64,000 nt of DNA, from positions 27,814 through 91,813 of the forward strand of contig VXMH01000036.1 in the NCBI GenBank assembly GCA_009841235.1, given 5' to 3'. The stretch comes from Caldilineaceae bacterium SB0661_bin_32. GTDB taxonomy: Bacteria > Chloroflexota > Anaerolineae > Caldilineales > Caldilineaceae. A model generated the notes under the pieces. That model had not been told where the DNA came from. It made no database searches and worked only from the letters and a program-made list of their open reading frames with translations. Below, in pieces: positions 9,552 through 17,607 of this stretch. A program made the translations under genes and the position numbers. How positions within the stretch are numbered: the stretch's first letter is position 1; each line of letters begins with the position of its first letter.

Positions 9552-9644
9552 AGCAAGGCCTCCAGGTTGTGCCGTGCCGTCATAAGGCTGATCGGAAGAA
9601 TTCTTTCGCGGTGTGTACGCGTTCTCATCTTCAACTCAGTTGCT

Positions 9645-10952
9645 TCAGTTTTGGCCAGCAGCCTGAATCTGAAAGATTGTGCCGCTGTAATGGAGGAGAT
9701 AGAGATTGCCAGCCTCATCCTCACCGAAGCTGCTGACGTTGTAGGGGCTGTCCAGGAGCAGCTTGGACTCCCATACGCCGTTCACCCGCCTCAGGCCCCA
9801 GATATTGCCGGTGACATAGTCCGCAAAAAAGTAAATGCCCTGCAGAGAGGGTTGGTCCTGCCCCCTGTAGACATACCCGCCGGTGATGGACATACCGCTG
9901 ACACGATCATACTCGACCACCGGCATGATCAGTCCTGCTGTGGGACAGCCGGTGGAGGGATTGAAGCAGTGGAAACCTTCCATGATGCGCCAGCCGTAGT
10001 TTTCGCCGCCGGGGCTGTCGGCCGGTTGGAAGTTCACTTCCTCCCAGGCGTTCTGGCCTACGTCAGCGATGTAGAGGTCGCCGGTCTCGCGGTCGAAGGA
10101 GAAACGCCAGGGATTGCGCAGACCGTAGGCCCAGATCTCGTCGAGAAATTGATCATTTCCGACGAAAGGGTTGTCCTCTGGGATGGAGTAGGGTGAATCG
10201 CTGGCAGGAGAGACATCGATGCGGAGGAGTTTGCCCAGTAGCGTCTGGCCCTTCTGCCCGTTGTCCTGGGGGTCGGCGGCGCTGCCGCCGTCGCCGGTCC
10301 CGATCCAGAGATAGTCGTCAGGGCCGAATGCGATCTGGCCGCCGTTGTGATTGCGCCAGGGTTGGTGGAACTGCAGGAGGATTTCTTCGGTATCCGGATC
10401 GACCTGATGGACGTCAGGGAGAAGGCGGAAGCGGGAGACGCGAGTATGAAGACGGCCGGGGACGGTGGTCGTGTAGTTGACATAAAGGGTTCGGCTGCTG
10501 GAAAAGTCGGAGGGGAAGGCGATGCCAAGCAACCCCATTTCCCCGCAGCAGTTGACTTGGTCGCGGATGTCCATGAACGGGGTCTGGCCTTGGAAGCCAT
10601 TGTTGAACGCCTGTACCAACCCCCTCTGCTCAACCACATAGACGCGCCCGGAGCCATCCCGGGCGTGAGCCAGATCTACAGGATTCTTCAGTCCAGACAT
10701 TGTTTTGATCAAGACAATGCCGGGCCAAGCCGGCCTTTGTTGGGAGTCGGGCGCGGGGGCCGGCGTGCTGGTTTCTACGGCGGCGGTTGCCGGGGTGGCG
10801 GCAGACGTCTGGGCTGGCGCCGTCGTGGGAGTGGACGATGCCGCGCCGTTCGCGTCCGACTGCGGAGAACTGGGAGGGTCGCTTGGGGCACAAGCGGCAA
10901 ACAGGACCGCGCCGATCAGTGCGCAGATTCTCCAGGAGACTCCAATCTTCAT
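9645..10952 (-). CDS. PQQ-type glucose/sorbosone dehydrogenase, lipoprotein
   Basis: 435 residues from the ATG at 10952, which follows GGAAGG; longer upstream reading frames lack family similarity. A signal peptide ends at the lipobox LFAAC, so the protein is predicted to be exported and lipid-anchored. A Ser/Thr/Pro/Ala-rich linker of about 50 residues follows. The rest is a six-bladed propeller of the sorbosone dehydrogenase type with LLGIAF, NHNGGQIAFGPDDYLWIGTGDGG, YGLRNPWRFSFDRETGDLYIADVGQN and GGYVYRG. It would oxidise an aldose with PQQ or a related cofactor. No pqq biosynthesis genes are in the window. Confidence 0.87.
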   Translation of the reverse strand: MKIGVSWRICALIGAVLFAACAPSDPPSSPQSDANGAASSTPTTAPAQTSAATPATAAVETSTPAPAPDSQQRPAWPGIVLIKTMSGLKNPVDLAHARDGSGRVYVVEQRGLVQAFNNGFQGQTPFMDIRDQVNCCGEMGLLGIAFPSDFSSSRTLYVNYTTTVPGRLHTRVSRFRLLPDVHQVDPDTEEILLQFHQPWRNHNGGQIAFGPDDYLWIGTGDGGSAADPQDNGQKGQTLLGKLLRIDVSPASDSPYSIPEDNPFVGNDQFLDEIWAYGLRNPWRFSFDRETGDLYIADVGQNAWEEVNFQPADSPGGENYGWRIMEGFHCFNPSTGCPTAGLIMPVVEYDRVSGMSITGGYVYRGQDQPSLQGIYFFADYVTGNIWGLRRVNGVWESKLLLDSPYNVSSFGEDEAGNLYLLHYSGTIFQIQAAGQN

Positions 10953-11196
10953 GTTCTGTCCTTCCTTCAGATAGCGATCGCGACGAACACGCGGCTGCAA
11001 TCCGCACTGTGCAGGAACGGCATCTTGCATTTCGAGCGCTGTCCAACTCGAACTGCCGCCTGGCTGAAGCGCTACTACGGCAAGACTGCGACCCGGTGCA
11101 CGAGAAACCATCCTACCAGCAGAGTCGATTGTCAGTCCAGTTTTGAGGGTCATCGCGATGGGGGACCCAAAGCTGCCGGAGGCCGTTTGGCGACTC

Positions 11197-12063
11197 TTAT
11201 CCCCAGCGCTGTTCGGGCGGGTCGAAAAGAAAGCCATGGAACAGCTTGCGTCGAGCAGGTGAGAGGCGGTTATAGAATTCGCTGGGATAGCTCCAGTGCT
11301 CTTGCGACGCGATCATCCAGGGATGCTCGTAGGCATAGTAAAGCATAGCGCGGCGACCCTTCTCACTGCTGAACGGGCCGGCGGAATGCCAGAGGGCATT
11401 GTGGAACAGGACGGCGGTCCCTGCCGGCGCGCAGATTTCCGTAACTCCGGCGGCCGTCCCCCACCGCTGCAGATCTTCGAGATTTGGCGCAAAGGCGGCC
11501 TTATGGCTGCCCGGCACGACGCATAGATTACCCTGTCCGGGTTGGGTCATGTCGCTGAGATAGTAGCCGATTTTAAGTTGCAACAGCGGAATTTGCGGAC
11601 CCAGGTTTCTGAATCCGTCATCAATACCGTCGATATGCCATCTCATGCCGCGGCCGATGAGATCGCTGCCATGCTCGACGATTGCGTCCGATGCATGGTG
11701 ATGGGGGCGGGCATTAAGCAGGCCGGTGACGTAGGGCCAGATGGCGGGCCAGTCGAGCATCTCCAGGAACAGGGGATCGTCATCGAGAATGTAGAAGATG
11801 CGGGCGCTCTTTTTGCCCATCGGCGTCGTTATGCCGGTATGAGGGAGCTCCTGCTCCTGCAGGCTGCGCCGGTGTTTCATTACGCGGCGGAGGGCCTGGA
11901 GCAAGGCATTGACGTGGTCGACGTCCAGAAACTCTTCGAGGACCAGGTAGCCGTTGTTGTCGAAAAAGAAGCGTTCTGCGAGGGCGGGGCAGGCAGCTGC
12001 GTCTGTGTCAGCGGCATCTGTCTTAGAGGCCGATGTTCTGTTCTCTATTTTCATTTGTGTCAT
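11197..12063 (-). CDS. Phytanoyl-CoA dioxygenase family protein (Fe(II)/2-oxoglutarate)
   Basis: 288 residues. The double-stranded beta-helix of PhyH enzymes is recognisable. NNGYLVLEEFLDVDHVNAL starts the domain, RWHIDGIDDG supplies the HxD iron ligands, and the distal histidine is in LFHNALWHSAGPFSSEKGRRAMLYY. Members hydroxylate very varied small substrates. Nothing adjacent defines the substrate, and a role in fatty-acid alpha-oxidation should not be assumed. GAGG lies upstream of the ATG. It is on the same strand as, and follows, the cyclase gene with a 157-base gap. Confidence 0.87.
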   Translation of the reverse strand: MTQMKIENRTSASKTDAADTDAAACPALAERFFFDNNGYLVLEEFLDVDHVNALLQALRRVMKHRRSLQEQELPHTGITTPMGKKSARIFYILDDDPLFLEMLDWPAIWPYVTGLLNARPHHHASDAIVEHGSDLIGRGMRWHIDGIDDGFRNLGPQIPLLQLKIGYYLSDMTQPGQGNLCVVPGSHKAAFAPNLEDLQRWGTAAGVTEICAPAGTAVLFHNALWHSAGPFSSEKGRRAMLYYAYEHPWMIASQEHWSYPSEFYNRLSPARRKLFHGFLFDPPEQRWG

Positions 12064-12220
12064 GATTGGACCTCACCAGGTCAAATGCATAGGTATTCAC
12101 TTCAGCCTTTACGAGTCCGAGGGAGATTCTCGGGACAGGAGGCAGGTTGGCGCTGGCTGAAGCGGCTGCGCAGTGCCGTTGCACTCCGGAGTCCGCAGCC
12201 GCCGGCAAGTGTGCGGAGCG

Positions 12221-12886
12221 CTATGCTTCATCGATGATGGCGACTGCCCTCACCGGGGATCCGTCACGGCCGGTGATTTTCAGGGGGAGGGCGGCAAATT
12301 CGAACAGAGGTTGGCCGATCTGGTCGAGGTTGGTCAAATTCTCGACGATCAGAACGTCGTTTCCCAGGAGCACAAAGTGGGCATCATTGGGCGAATAGTC
12401 GACCGACGGAGTATCGATGCCTACGAGTTCGACAGCGCAGTCTACGAGGAAGCGGGCTGCGTCCTCTGTCAGCGGCGGATAGTCGGTGAAATACCGGGGT
12501 TTGCCCCAGTTCTGCGCCCAGCCGGTGTTGAGAATCAGTTTGGACGCGCGACCGATGGCCTGGCGATGGGGAGTCAGATCATCCGCGGTGATTTCTTCTT
12601 TGGGCTGTTTGGTAGAGAGGTCCAACAGCATGGCCGGGCCGATGCACTGTGCCAGCGGAATCTGATCGATGGTCGTTCCGTCATGATAGAAGTGGAAGAA
12701 GGCATCCATGTGGGTGCCGGTGTGGAGGGAAGTGCGCAGGTTGCTTGTATTCATGTGTCCCGGTGTGCCGGATGGGAGATGGGCTGGGATAGAGGTGCGC
12801 ACTTCGATTTCGACCGGAGAATCACCGGGAAAGGGTGGTGTCGAAGGAGCAAGAGGGTAACTCAGGTCGACAATTTTGCGCTGCAT
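12221..12886 (-). CDS. Cyclase / kynurenine-formamidase-like metal-dependent hydrolase
   Basis: 221 residues from the ATG at 12886, where the family N-terminus (KIVDLSYPLAPSTPPFPGD) begins and a GGAAAG lies upstream. The metal-binding signature HTGTHMDAFFHFYHDG is intact, as is ADDLTPH further on and GIDTPSVDYSPNDAHFVLLGNDVLIVENL near the end. The family covers arylformamidases, isatin hydrolases and polyketide cyclases, so the reaction is only known to be probably hydrolysis of an amide or lactam. Its neighbour is a PhyH dioxygenase, suggesting a small catabolic unit. Confidence 0.82.
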   Translation of the reverse strand: MQRKIVDLSYPLAPSTPPFPGDSPVEIEVRTSIPAHLPSGTPGHMNTSNLRTSLHTGTHMDAFFHFYHDGTTIDQIPLAQCIGPAMLLDLSTKQPKEEITADDLTPHRQAIGRASKLILNTGWAQNWGKPRYFTDYPPLTEDAARFLVDCAVELVGIDTPSVDYSPNDAHFVLLGNDVLIVENLTNLDQIGQPLFEFAALPLKITGRDGSPVRAVAIIDEA

Positions 12887-13031
12887 AAGGTCTTTCCGTA
12901 GATACCTCAACCGGAGCCGGCTGAGGAGGGTCGGGATCGAGAGGAGCGACGTGAGAATGGCAGTATTTGCTGCCCAAGCCGGGCAAAACGGCAACGAAAA
13001 ACCGACATCACTTGACTATACCGATTCAGTG

Positions 13032-13060
13032 TTGACAACGAATAGACGGCGTACTATAAT
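13032..13060 (+). promoter_or_regulatory. Consensus sigma-70-type promoter of the DtxR-type regulator gene
   Basis: TTGACA (13032-13037), a 17-base spacer and TATAAT (13055-13060): both hexamers are perfect consensus. Transcription would begin near 13067, giving a leader of about 45 bases before the ATG at 13114. No recognisable DtxR or MntR operator overlaps it. Confidence 0.8.
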
Positions 13061-13113
13061 TCGGCCATTGGCAGGCTGCCCATTCATCTCCCAGCGGTTG
13101 AACTATAGCGATC

Positions 13114-13827
13114 ATGCGTACTTTCTGCAACATCATCACCGATGGGATGCTCGACTACCTGGTTGCGATCTACGAGTTGAGCGAAACCAACGACAGAATC
13201 TCCACCTCTGTGCTGGCGCAGAAGATGGAGGTGACGCCGGCTGCGGCCAGCAGCATGGCAAAACGCCTGACAGAGACCGGTCACGTGGTGCGCTCTGCCA
13301 AGGCCGGAATCCAATTGACTGATCAGGGGCGGCTGGCGGCGTTGCAGCTGCTGCGAAGGCACCGGCTGTTGGAGGTGTTTCTGATCGAGGTAATGGGCTT
13401 TACCTGGGACCAGGTCAAGGCGGAGGCCATGCGGCTGGAGCACGCTATCAGCTCAGAGTTCGAGAAGCGGATGGAAATCCTGTGCAACTTCCCGACCCAT
13501 TGCCCGCATGGAGACCCGGTTCCGAGCGAAGACGGTCATGTCCAGAGCGAGAATCTGGTCAGTCTGGCGGATCTGCGGCCGGGGCAGGTGGGAGAATTAC
13601 GGCGCGTAGCCAACCACAATGCGCCGATGCTGCGGTATCTGACGCAGATGAATCTTGAACCCGGATACCGGGTCAAAGTGTTGAACGTAGAACCGTTTGA
13701 CGGGCCGAGCATCGTGCAGATTGAGGACAGTGCCACACAGACGGAACCGGGGGGGATCGTAAAGATAATTGGCCGCTCCCTCGCGCAATGTCTCTTTGTA
13801 AGATTGACTGAGCAGCCTGCCGCGTAG
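13114..13827 (+). CDS. DtxR/MntR-family metal-dependent transcriptional regulator
   Basis: 237 residues, the three-domain length. The N-terminal winged helix reads DYLVAIYELSETNDRISTSVLAQKMEVTPAAASSMAKRLTETGHV. The dimerisation and metal-binding domain has LEHAISSEFEKRM and CNFPTHCPHGDPVP, the place of the metal-ligand cysteine/histidine region of DtxR. The C-terminal SH3-like FeoA domain (LRPGQVGELRRVANHNAPMLRYLTQMNLEPG) is complete. It is expected to repress metal uptake or related genes when Fe or Mn is plentiful. No metal transporter is adjacent; instead cytochrome c maturation genes follow after 27 bases. A second ATG at 13147 fits the family start equally well. Confidence 0.9.
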   Translation: MRTFCNIITDGMLDYLVAIYELSETNDRISTSVLAQKMEVTPAAASSMAKRLTETGHVVRSAKAGIQLTDQGRLAALQLLRRHRLLEVFLIEVMGFTWDQVKAEAMRLEHAISSEFEKRMEILCNFPTHCPHGDPVPSEDGHVQSENLVSLADLRPGQVGELRRVANHNAPMLRYLTQMNLEPGYRVKVLNVEPFDGPSIVQIEDSATQTEPGGIVKIIGRSLAQCLFVRLTEQPAA

Positions 13828-13854
13828 TCGGGCATCGTTCTGCACAGTACACGC

Positions 13855-14391
13855 ATGACCTCTCCCCTCACAGAGCGCACAATCCGCGAAACTGCACCGT
13901 TCTCAACCACTCTACGTATTGTCCTTCCAGCCCTTTGCCTGCTGATCATTTGCATCGGCAGCAGCACTCCCCTTTCAGCCCAAAGCGAATCCACCAGCAT
14001 CACCGCTGATGAAGTGAACACCGTTGCACGGGACTTGTGGTGCCCGCTGTGCGGCGGCAGGTTGCGGTTGGACAGCTGCGAACTGAAGGCATGTGCGCAG
14101 ATGCGGGAGGTGATCGAGATCAAATTGGCGGAGGGGGAGGACGCGGAGTCGATCCGGGACTATTTTCTGGAGCAGTACGGGCCGCAGGTGCTGGGGGAAC
14201 CGCCGCGGCGGGGGTTCAACTGGCTGGCGTGGATCTTGCCGCTGGTTGCGGTCGCGGGCGGCGGCGTCTTCCTCTGGCTACGCCTGCAACAGATGGCGGG
14301 TCCGTCGCGACCGGCGGCGGCCAGAGTAGCCGGTCCCGAACACGACGAGCGGGAGCGGCGATTGGATGAGGAACTGGCCCGCTATGACTGA
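13855..14391 (+). CDS. ccmH: Cytochrome c maturation protein CcmH/CycL family
   Basis: 178 residues. A hydrophobic signal segment (residues 20-37) is followed by a soluble extracytoplasmic domain with [21 protein letters not shown]: the CxxC pair is Cys63/Cys66, and two further cysteines are at 75 and 80. A second transmembrane helix lies at about 121-140. The known role is holding or reducing apocytochrome c for heme attachment. The extra cysteines depart from the proteobacterial form. The 3' end overlaps the next gene by 8 bases, implying translational coupling with the CcmG-like thioredoxin. Confidence 0.86.
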   Translation: MTSPLTERTIRETAPFSTTLRIVLPALCLLIICIGSSTPLSAQSESTSITADEVNTVARDLWCPLCGGRLRLDSCELKACAQMREVIEIKLAEGEDAESIRDYFLEQYGPQVLGEPPRRGFNWLAWILPLVAVAGGGVFLWLRLQQMAGPSRPAAARVAGPEHDERERRLDEELARYD

Positions 14392-15004
14392 ATTGAGCGG
14401 GTCGGAGCGCGGCGCACCACATCTTCCTGAAAGAGACACACCGCTAGAGTCGCAAACTGAACGACAGACGAAAACGCCTTCCAGACGGGCGGTGCGTTTC
14501 TGGCGCGTCTTGTTCCTTGGTGTCGTCATGGCATTCATTGTGCTGCTGGCGGTGCGGTTGTGGCAGACAAATGTGCAGGAACAGCGGGCCGCGGGTGAGG
14601 CGCCGGAACTACGTTTCACGACTTTCGACGGCGTAGAGGTCGATTTGGGCGGGTTGCGGGGGAAGGGCGTTGTCATCAATTTCTGGGCGAGCTGGTGTAC
14701 GCCCTGTCGCGAGGAGGCGGATCTGCTGGAGCAGACATGGCGCCGGGAGAAGGAGAACGGTATCGTCTTTCTAGGGCTGGACTATCTGGACCAGGAGCCG
14801 GCCGCGCTCGCTTATCTAACGGAGTTTGATATCACCTACCCCAACGGGCCAGACCTGCGCAGCCAGGCAGCCCGGCGTTACCGGATTCAGGGAGTGCCGG
14901 AGACCTTCTTCATCAACCCCGAAGGGAGAATCGTGGAAACGGTTGTCGGGCCGATCTCAAGCCAGCAGGAGTTGGACGAGTTGCTGGATCGTATTCGCCC
15001 CTGA
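14384..15004 (+). CDS. TlpA/CcmG-type membrane-anchored thioredoxin
   Basis: 206 residues from the ATG at 14384, inside the end of ccmH. One transmembrane anchor (about residues 40-60) precedes an extracytoplasmic thioredoxin fold with the redox motif [13 protein letters not shown] and the cis-proline loop [16 protein letters not shown]. It is likely to reduce the apocytochrome or CcmH disulfide (CcmG/ResA role). The rest of the ccm set is not in the window. Confidence 0.88.
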   Translation: MTELSGSERGAPHLPERDTPLESQTERQTKTPSRRAVRFWRVLFLGVVMAFIVLLAVRLWQTNVQEQRAAGEAPELRFTTFDGVEVDLGGLRGKGVVINFWASWCTPCREEADLLEQTWRREKENGIVFLGLDYLDQEPAALAYLTEFDITYPNGPDLRSQAARRYRIQGVPETFFINPEGRIVETVVGPISSQQELDELLDRIRP

Positions 15005-15175
15005 TTGTAAGTACCCTCGCGTGCGCCACCGCTGTGAACGGATTTTCCCCGGCGGCTGAATCCAACTTCACTGAAATCTGTGCTAGAATGGCTGGGCTGT
15101 GCGAGGCCCTTCCTGCCCTGGCGGCGAGGCCGAGTGTTGCATGAACGCGAACGAGATTAAGTAAGAGCTTTATTG

Positions 15176-16585
15176 ATGAAGATGAATCAGACCTATCACC
15201 TGGTCACCCTCGGATGTCCGAAGAATGAGGTTGACAGTGACGGCATGGAGATGCTGTTGCGGCAGGCCGACTTTGGCATCAGTGCCGATGCGCGGCAGGC
15301 GGATGTGTTGATCGTGAACACGTGCGGCTTTCTTGAGGCGGCGAAAGAGGAGTCGATCGGGGTATTGCAGGAACTGGCGGACGGCAAGCGGAGACACCAG
15401 ATGCTGATCGCGGCCGGCTGTCTGGCGCAGCGCAACGGCAAGGAGGTGCTGGCGCGGGTGCCGGAGGTGGACGGCCTGTTGGGAACGCGGCGCTGGATGG
15501 ACGTGGTGGAACTGGTCAAGCAGGTGCGGGGCGGTTCGGAGCAGCGTCGACTGCAGAGGTACAGCCTTTTGGGTGAGCCGGACGAGACTTACGTGCAGGC
15601 GGTGCCGCGGCCGCCGGTGGCCGGGGGCAGCGCCTATCTCAAGATTTCGGACGGCTGCAACGCGCCGTGCGCATTCTGTACGATCCCCAGCTTTAAGGGA
15701 AAACTGCGCAGCCGCCCAATTGAGGCAGTTATCGACGAGGCCAATGCACTGGTGGAGGCGGGCGCCAAGGAGCTGGTGGTCGTCGCGCAGGATACAACCG
15801 ACTTTGGACGGGACCAGGGTGAGCCGGACAGCCTGCCCCGCCTGTTGAGCGCGCTCTGCAACCGCACCAGCGACGCTCTGAAGTGGGTACGGCTGATGTA
15901 CGCCTACCCCGGGCACGTGAGCGACGGCCTGATCGAGGTGATGGCGAGCCAGGAAAAGATCGTGCCCTATCTGGATATGCCGCTGCAGCACGGGGACCCG
16001 CGCACGTTGCGGCGCATGCGCAGACCGTCGCGACTGGAGATGGTCTATGAGCACGTGGAGAAGCTGCGCGCGGCGATGCCGGATATCGCTTTGCGCACGA
16101 CGTTTATCGTCGGCTACCCGGGCGAGACTGAAGAGGAGTTCCAAGGTCTGCTGCAGTTCGTGCAGGCGATGGAGTTCGACAAGGTGGGCGCATTTCCCTT
16201 CAGCCCGGAGCCGGGAACGCCGGCTGCCGAGTTGCCCGACCCCGTTCCGGAGGAAGAGAAGGAGGGGCGTTACGGCCGGCTGATGGAAGTCCAGCAGCCG
16301 ATCAGTTTGCGGAAGAATCAAGAGCAGGTTGGGAAGGTGCTCGACATCCTCGTCGAGGGCCAGGGCGAAATCGCTGAGAGCGGCGCGCCGCTGGTGATGG
16401 GCCGCAGCTACCGAGACGCGCCGGAGGTGGACGGCCTAGTGCTGGTGCCGGGTATTGCGGACGCGCCGGCCGGGGCCATCCTGCAGGTGCATATCAACGG
16501 GGCGCTGGAATATGACCTGGTGGGTGAACCACTGATCGCCGAGACATTTTCCAGCAGAACGGAACTGCTCGCAGAGTTCAAGTAG
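15176..16585 (+). CDS. rimO: Ribosomal protein S12 methylthiotransferase RimO
   Basis: 469 residues. Radical SAM enzyme that methylthiolates an aspartate of ribosomal protein S12. The UPF0004 domain reads VTLGCPKNEVDSDGMEMLL, then VNTCGFLEAAKEESI and AAGCLAQR, supplying three cysteines for the auxiliary cluster. The radical SAM motif is SDGCNAPCAFCTIPSFKG (CxxxCxxC), and the TRAM-like C-terminus ends in GALEYDLVGEPL. LGCPKNEVDS and the signature around the SAM cluster favour RimO over MiaB. The start could also be the ATG at 15182. The 170 bases upstream hold no other gene. Confidence 0.95.
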   Translation: MKMNQTYHLVTLGCPKNEVDSDGMEMLLRQADFGISADARQADVLIVNTCGFLEAAKEESIGVLQELADGKRRHQMLIAAGCLAQRNGKEVLARVPEVDGLLGTRRWMDVVELVKQVRGGSEQRRLQRYSLLGEPDETYVQAVPRPPVAGGSAYLKISDGCNAPCAFCTIPSFKGKLRSRPIEAVIDEANALVEAGAKELVVVAQDTTDFGRDQGEPDSLPRLLSALCNRTSDALKWVRLMYAYPGHVSDGLIEVMASQEKIVPYLDMPLQHGDPRTLRRMRRPSRLEMVYEHVEKLRAAMPDIALRTTFIVGYPGETEEEFQGLLQFVQAMEFDKVGAFPFSPEPGTPAAELPDPVPEEEKEGRYGRLMEVQQPISLRKNQEQVGKVLDILVEGQGEIAESGAPLVMGRSYRDAPEVDGLVLVPGIADAPAGAILQVHINGALEYDLVGEPLIAETFSSRTELLAEFK

Positions 16586-16614
16586 GAAGCGTAATACCTC
16601 CCGCGGAGACCGTC

Positions 16615-17505
16615 ATGGCCGATCTGTCGAAGTTGGAACGGGATCTGGCCGCTTTGGAACGGGACTCCACTCTCCATGACAGTGACAATCTGGCGGCGCG
16701 CTTCGAGGCGCTGAAAACTCTCGACTTTCTGGAGGAGGCGTTCCAGATACAGGCCGGGCACCGGTTCGCGGCAAGCGGGCTGCGGCGCGTGCACGCATTG
16801 CAGGGCGACTTGGAAGGGCGTAACCAGGCTCTCTTTCGGAATCTGCGTTCCGGTATCCGAACAGGAACGGTAACGCCGGGCCAGCTGCGGACGCTGCTTG
16901 AAAGCAACTGCCGTTACCGGCGCGGCGACACTGCGTGCATGCACTGGGGCGCGGATGCCGCGGACGCGTTGGCCGCAGGGTTATTCCGCAGCGACTGCCC
17001 GCCGCATGAGTGGGATGGCGGCGACAGTGAAATGATTCACTATGAATCGACGCCGGTGAGCGCGGTGCTGGAACTGGTGGACCGCGTGCCGATGACGTGC
17101 GCCGACCGATTTGTCGATATCGGCTCGGGGCTGGGCCAGGTGGTGCTGCTGCTTCATTTGCTGGCTGGCGTAGAGGCGATGGGGCTGGAGGTCGTGCCGG
17201 CGTATGTGGAGCGGGCCCGCGGTGAAGCGGCCAGGCTGGGAGTTGACGGGGTCTCTTTCAGAGAAGGTGACGCTCGCAGCGCGGACCTGTGCGGGGGAAC
17301 GATCTATTTTCTGTTCTCCCCTTTTCGAGGGCAAATGCTGCAGACGGTGCTCAACAGGCTGAGGCACGAAGCTCGCACGCGGCGGTTGACAGTCTGTTCG
17401 TTCGGCCCGTGTACAGAGCAGATCGCCGGTGAGCCGTGGCTGACCTTGCAGGAGGCGGGGATGAACCACGAGTTCCGGCTGGCTGTCTTCCACAGTAATA
17501 GCTAG
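16615..17505 (+). CDS. Class I SAM-dependent methyltransferase, DOT1-like core, unknown substrate
   Basis: 296 residues. About 150 helical N-terminal residues of no recognised family precede a Rossmann methyltransferase core: DRFVDIGSGLGQVVLLLHLLAGVEAMGLEVVPAYVERAR carries motif I (DIGSGLGQ) and the acidic residue of motif II. GDARSADLCGGTIYFLFSPFRGQML follows. The DIGSGLGQVVL wording resembles DOT1-type and other protein lysine methyltransferases, but the target is unknown. It lies 29 bases after rimO, so a target in translation is a possible guess. Confidence 0.75.
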   Translation: MADLSKLERDLAALERDSTLHDSDNLAARFEALKTLDFLEEAFQIQAGHRFAASGLRRVHALQGDLEGRNQALFRNLRSGIRTGTVTPGQLRTLLESNCRYRRGDTACMHWGADAADALAAGLFRSDCPPHEWDGGDSEMIHYESTPVSAVLELVDRVPMTCADRFVDIGSGLGQVVLLLHLLAGVEAMGLEVVPAYVERARGEAARLGVDGVSFREGDARSADLCGGTIYFLFSPFRGQMLQTVLNRLRHEARTRRLTVCSFGPCTEQIAGEPWLTLQEAGMNHEFRLAVFHSNS

Positions 17506-17516
17506 GGGCTGAGAAT

Positions 17517-17580
17517 AGAAAGGCATCGACACGGGGACAGGCCCGCGCCGATGCCTTTCTTAGTCGAAAGCTTCTTTTTT
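17517..17580. terminator. Hairpin terminator between convergent genes
   Basis: A 12-base-pair perfect stem (AGAAAGGCATCG, 17517-17528, with CGATGCCTTTCT, 17549-17560) encloses a GC-rich 20-base loop. A run of T follows at 17575-17580, slightly displaced from the stem. It sits between the convergent methyltransferase and aldehyde dehydrogenase genes and can serve both. Confidence 0.65.
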
Positions 17581-17607
17581 CGGCTGGGGTGAATCCAGCC
17601 CACCCTA

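Noticed and set aside
10953..11196. N-terminal extension of the sugar dehydrogenase upstream of position 10952
   Set aside because: It would place 95 non-conserved residues before a clear signal peptide and lipobox; the internal ATG has a ribosome binding site.
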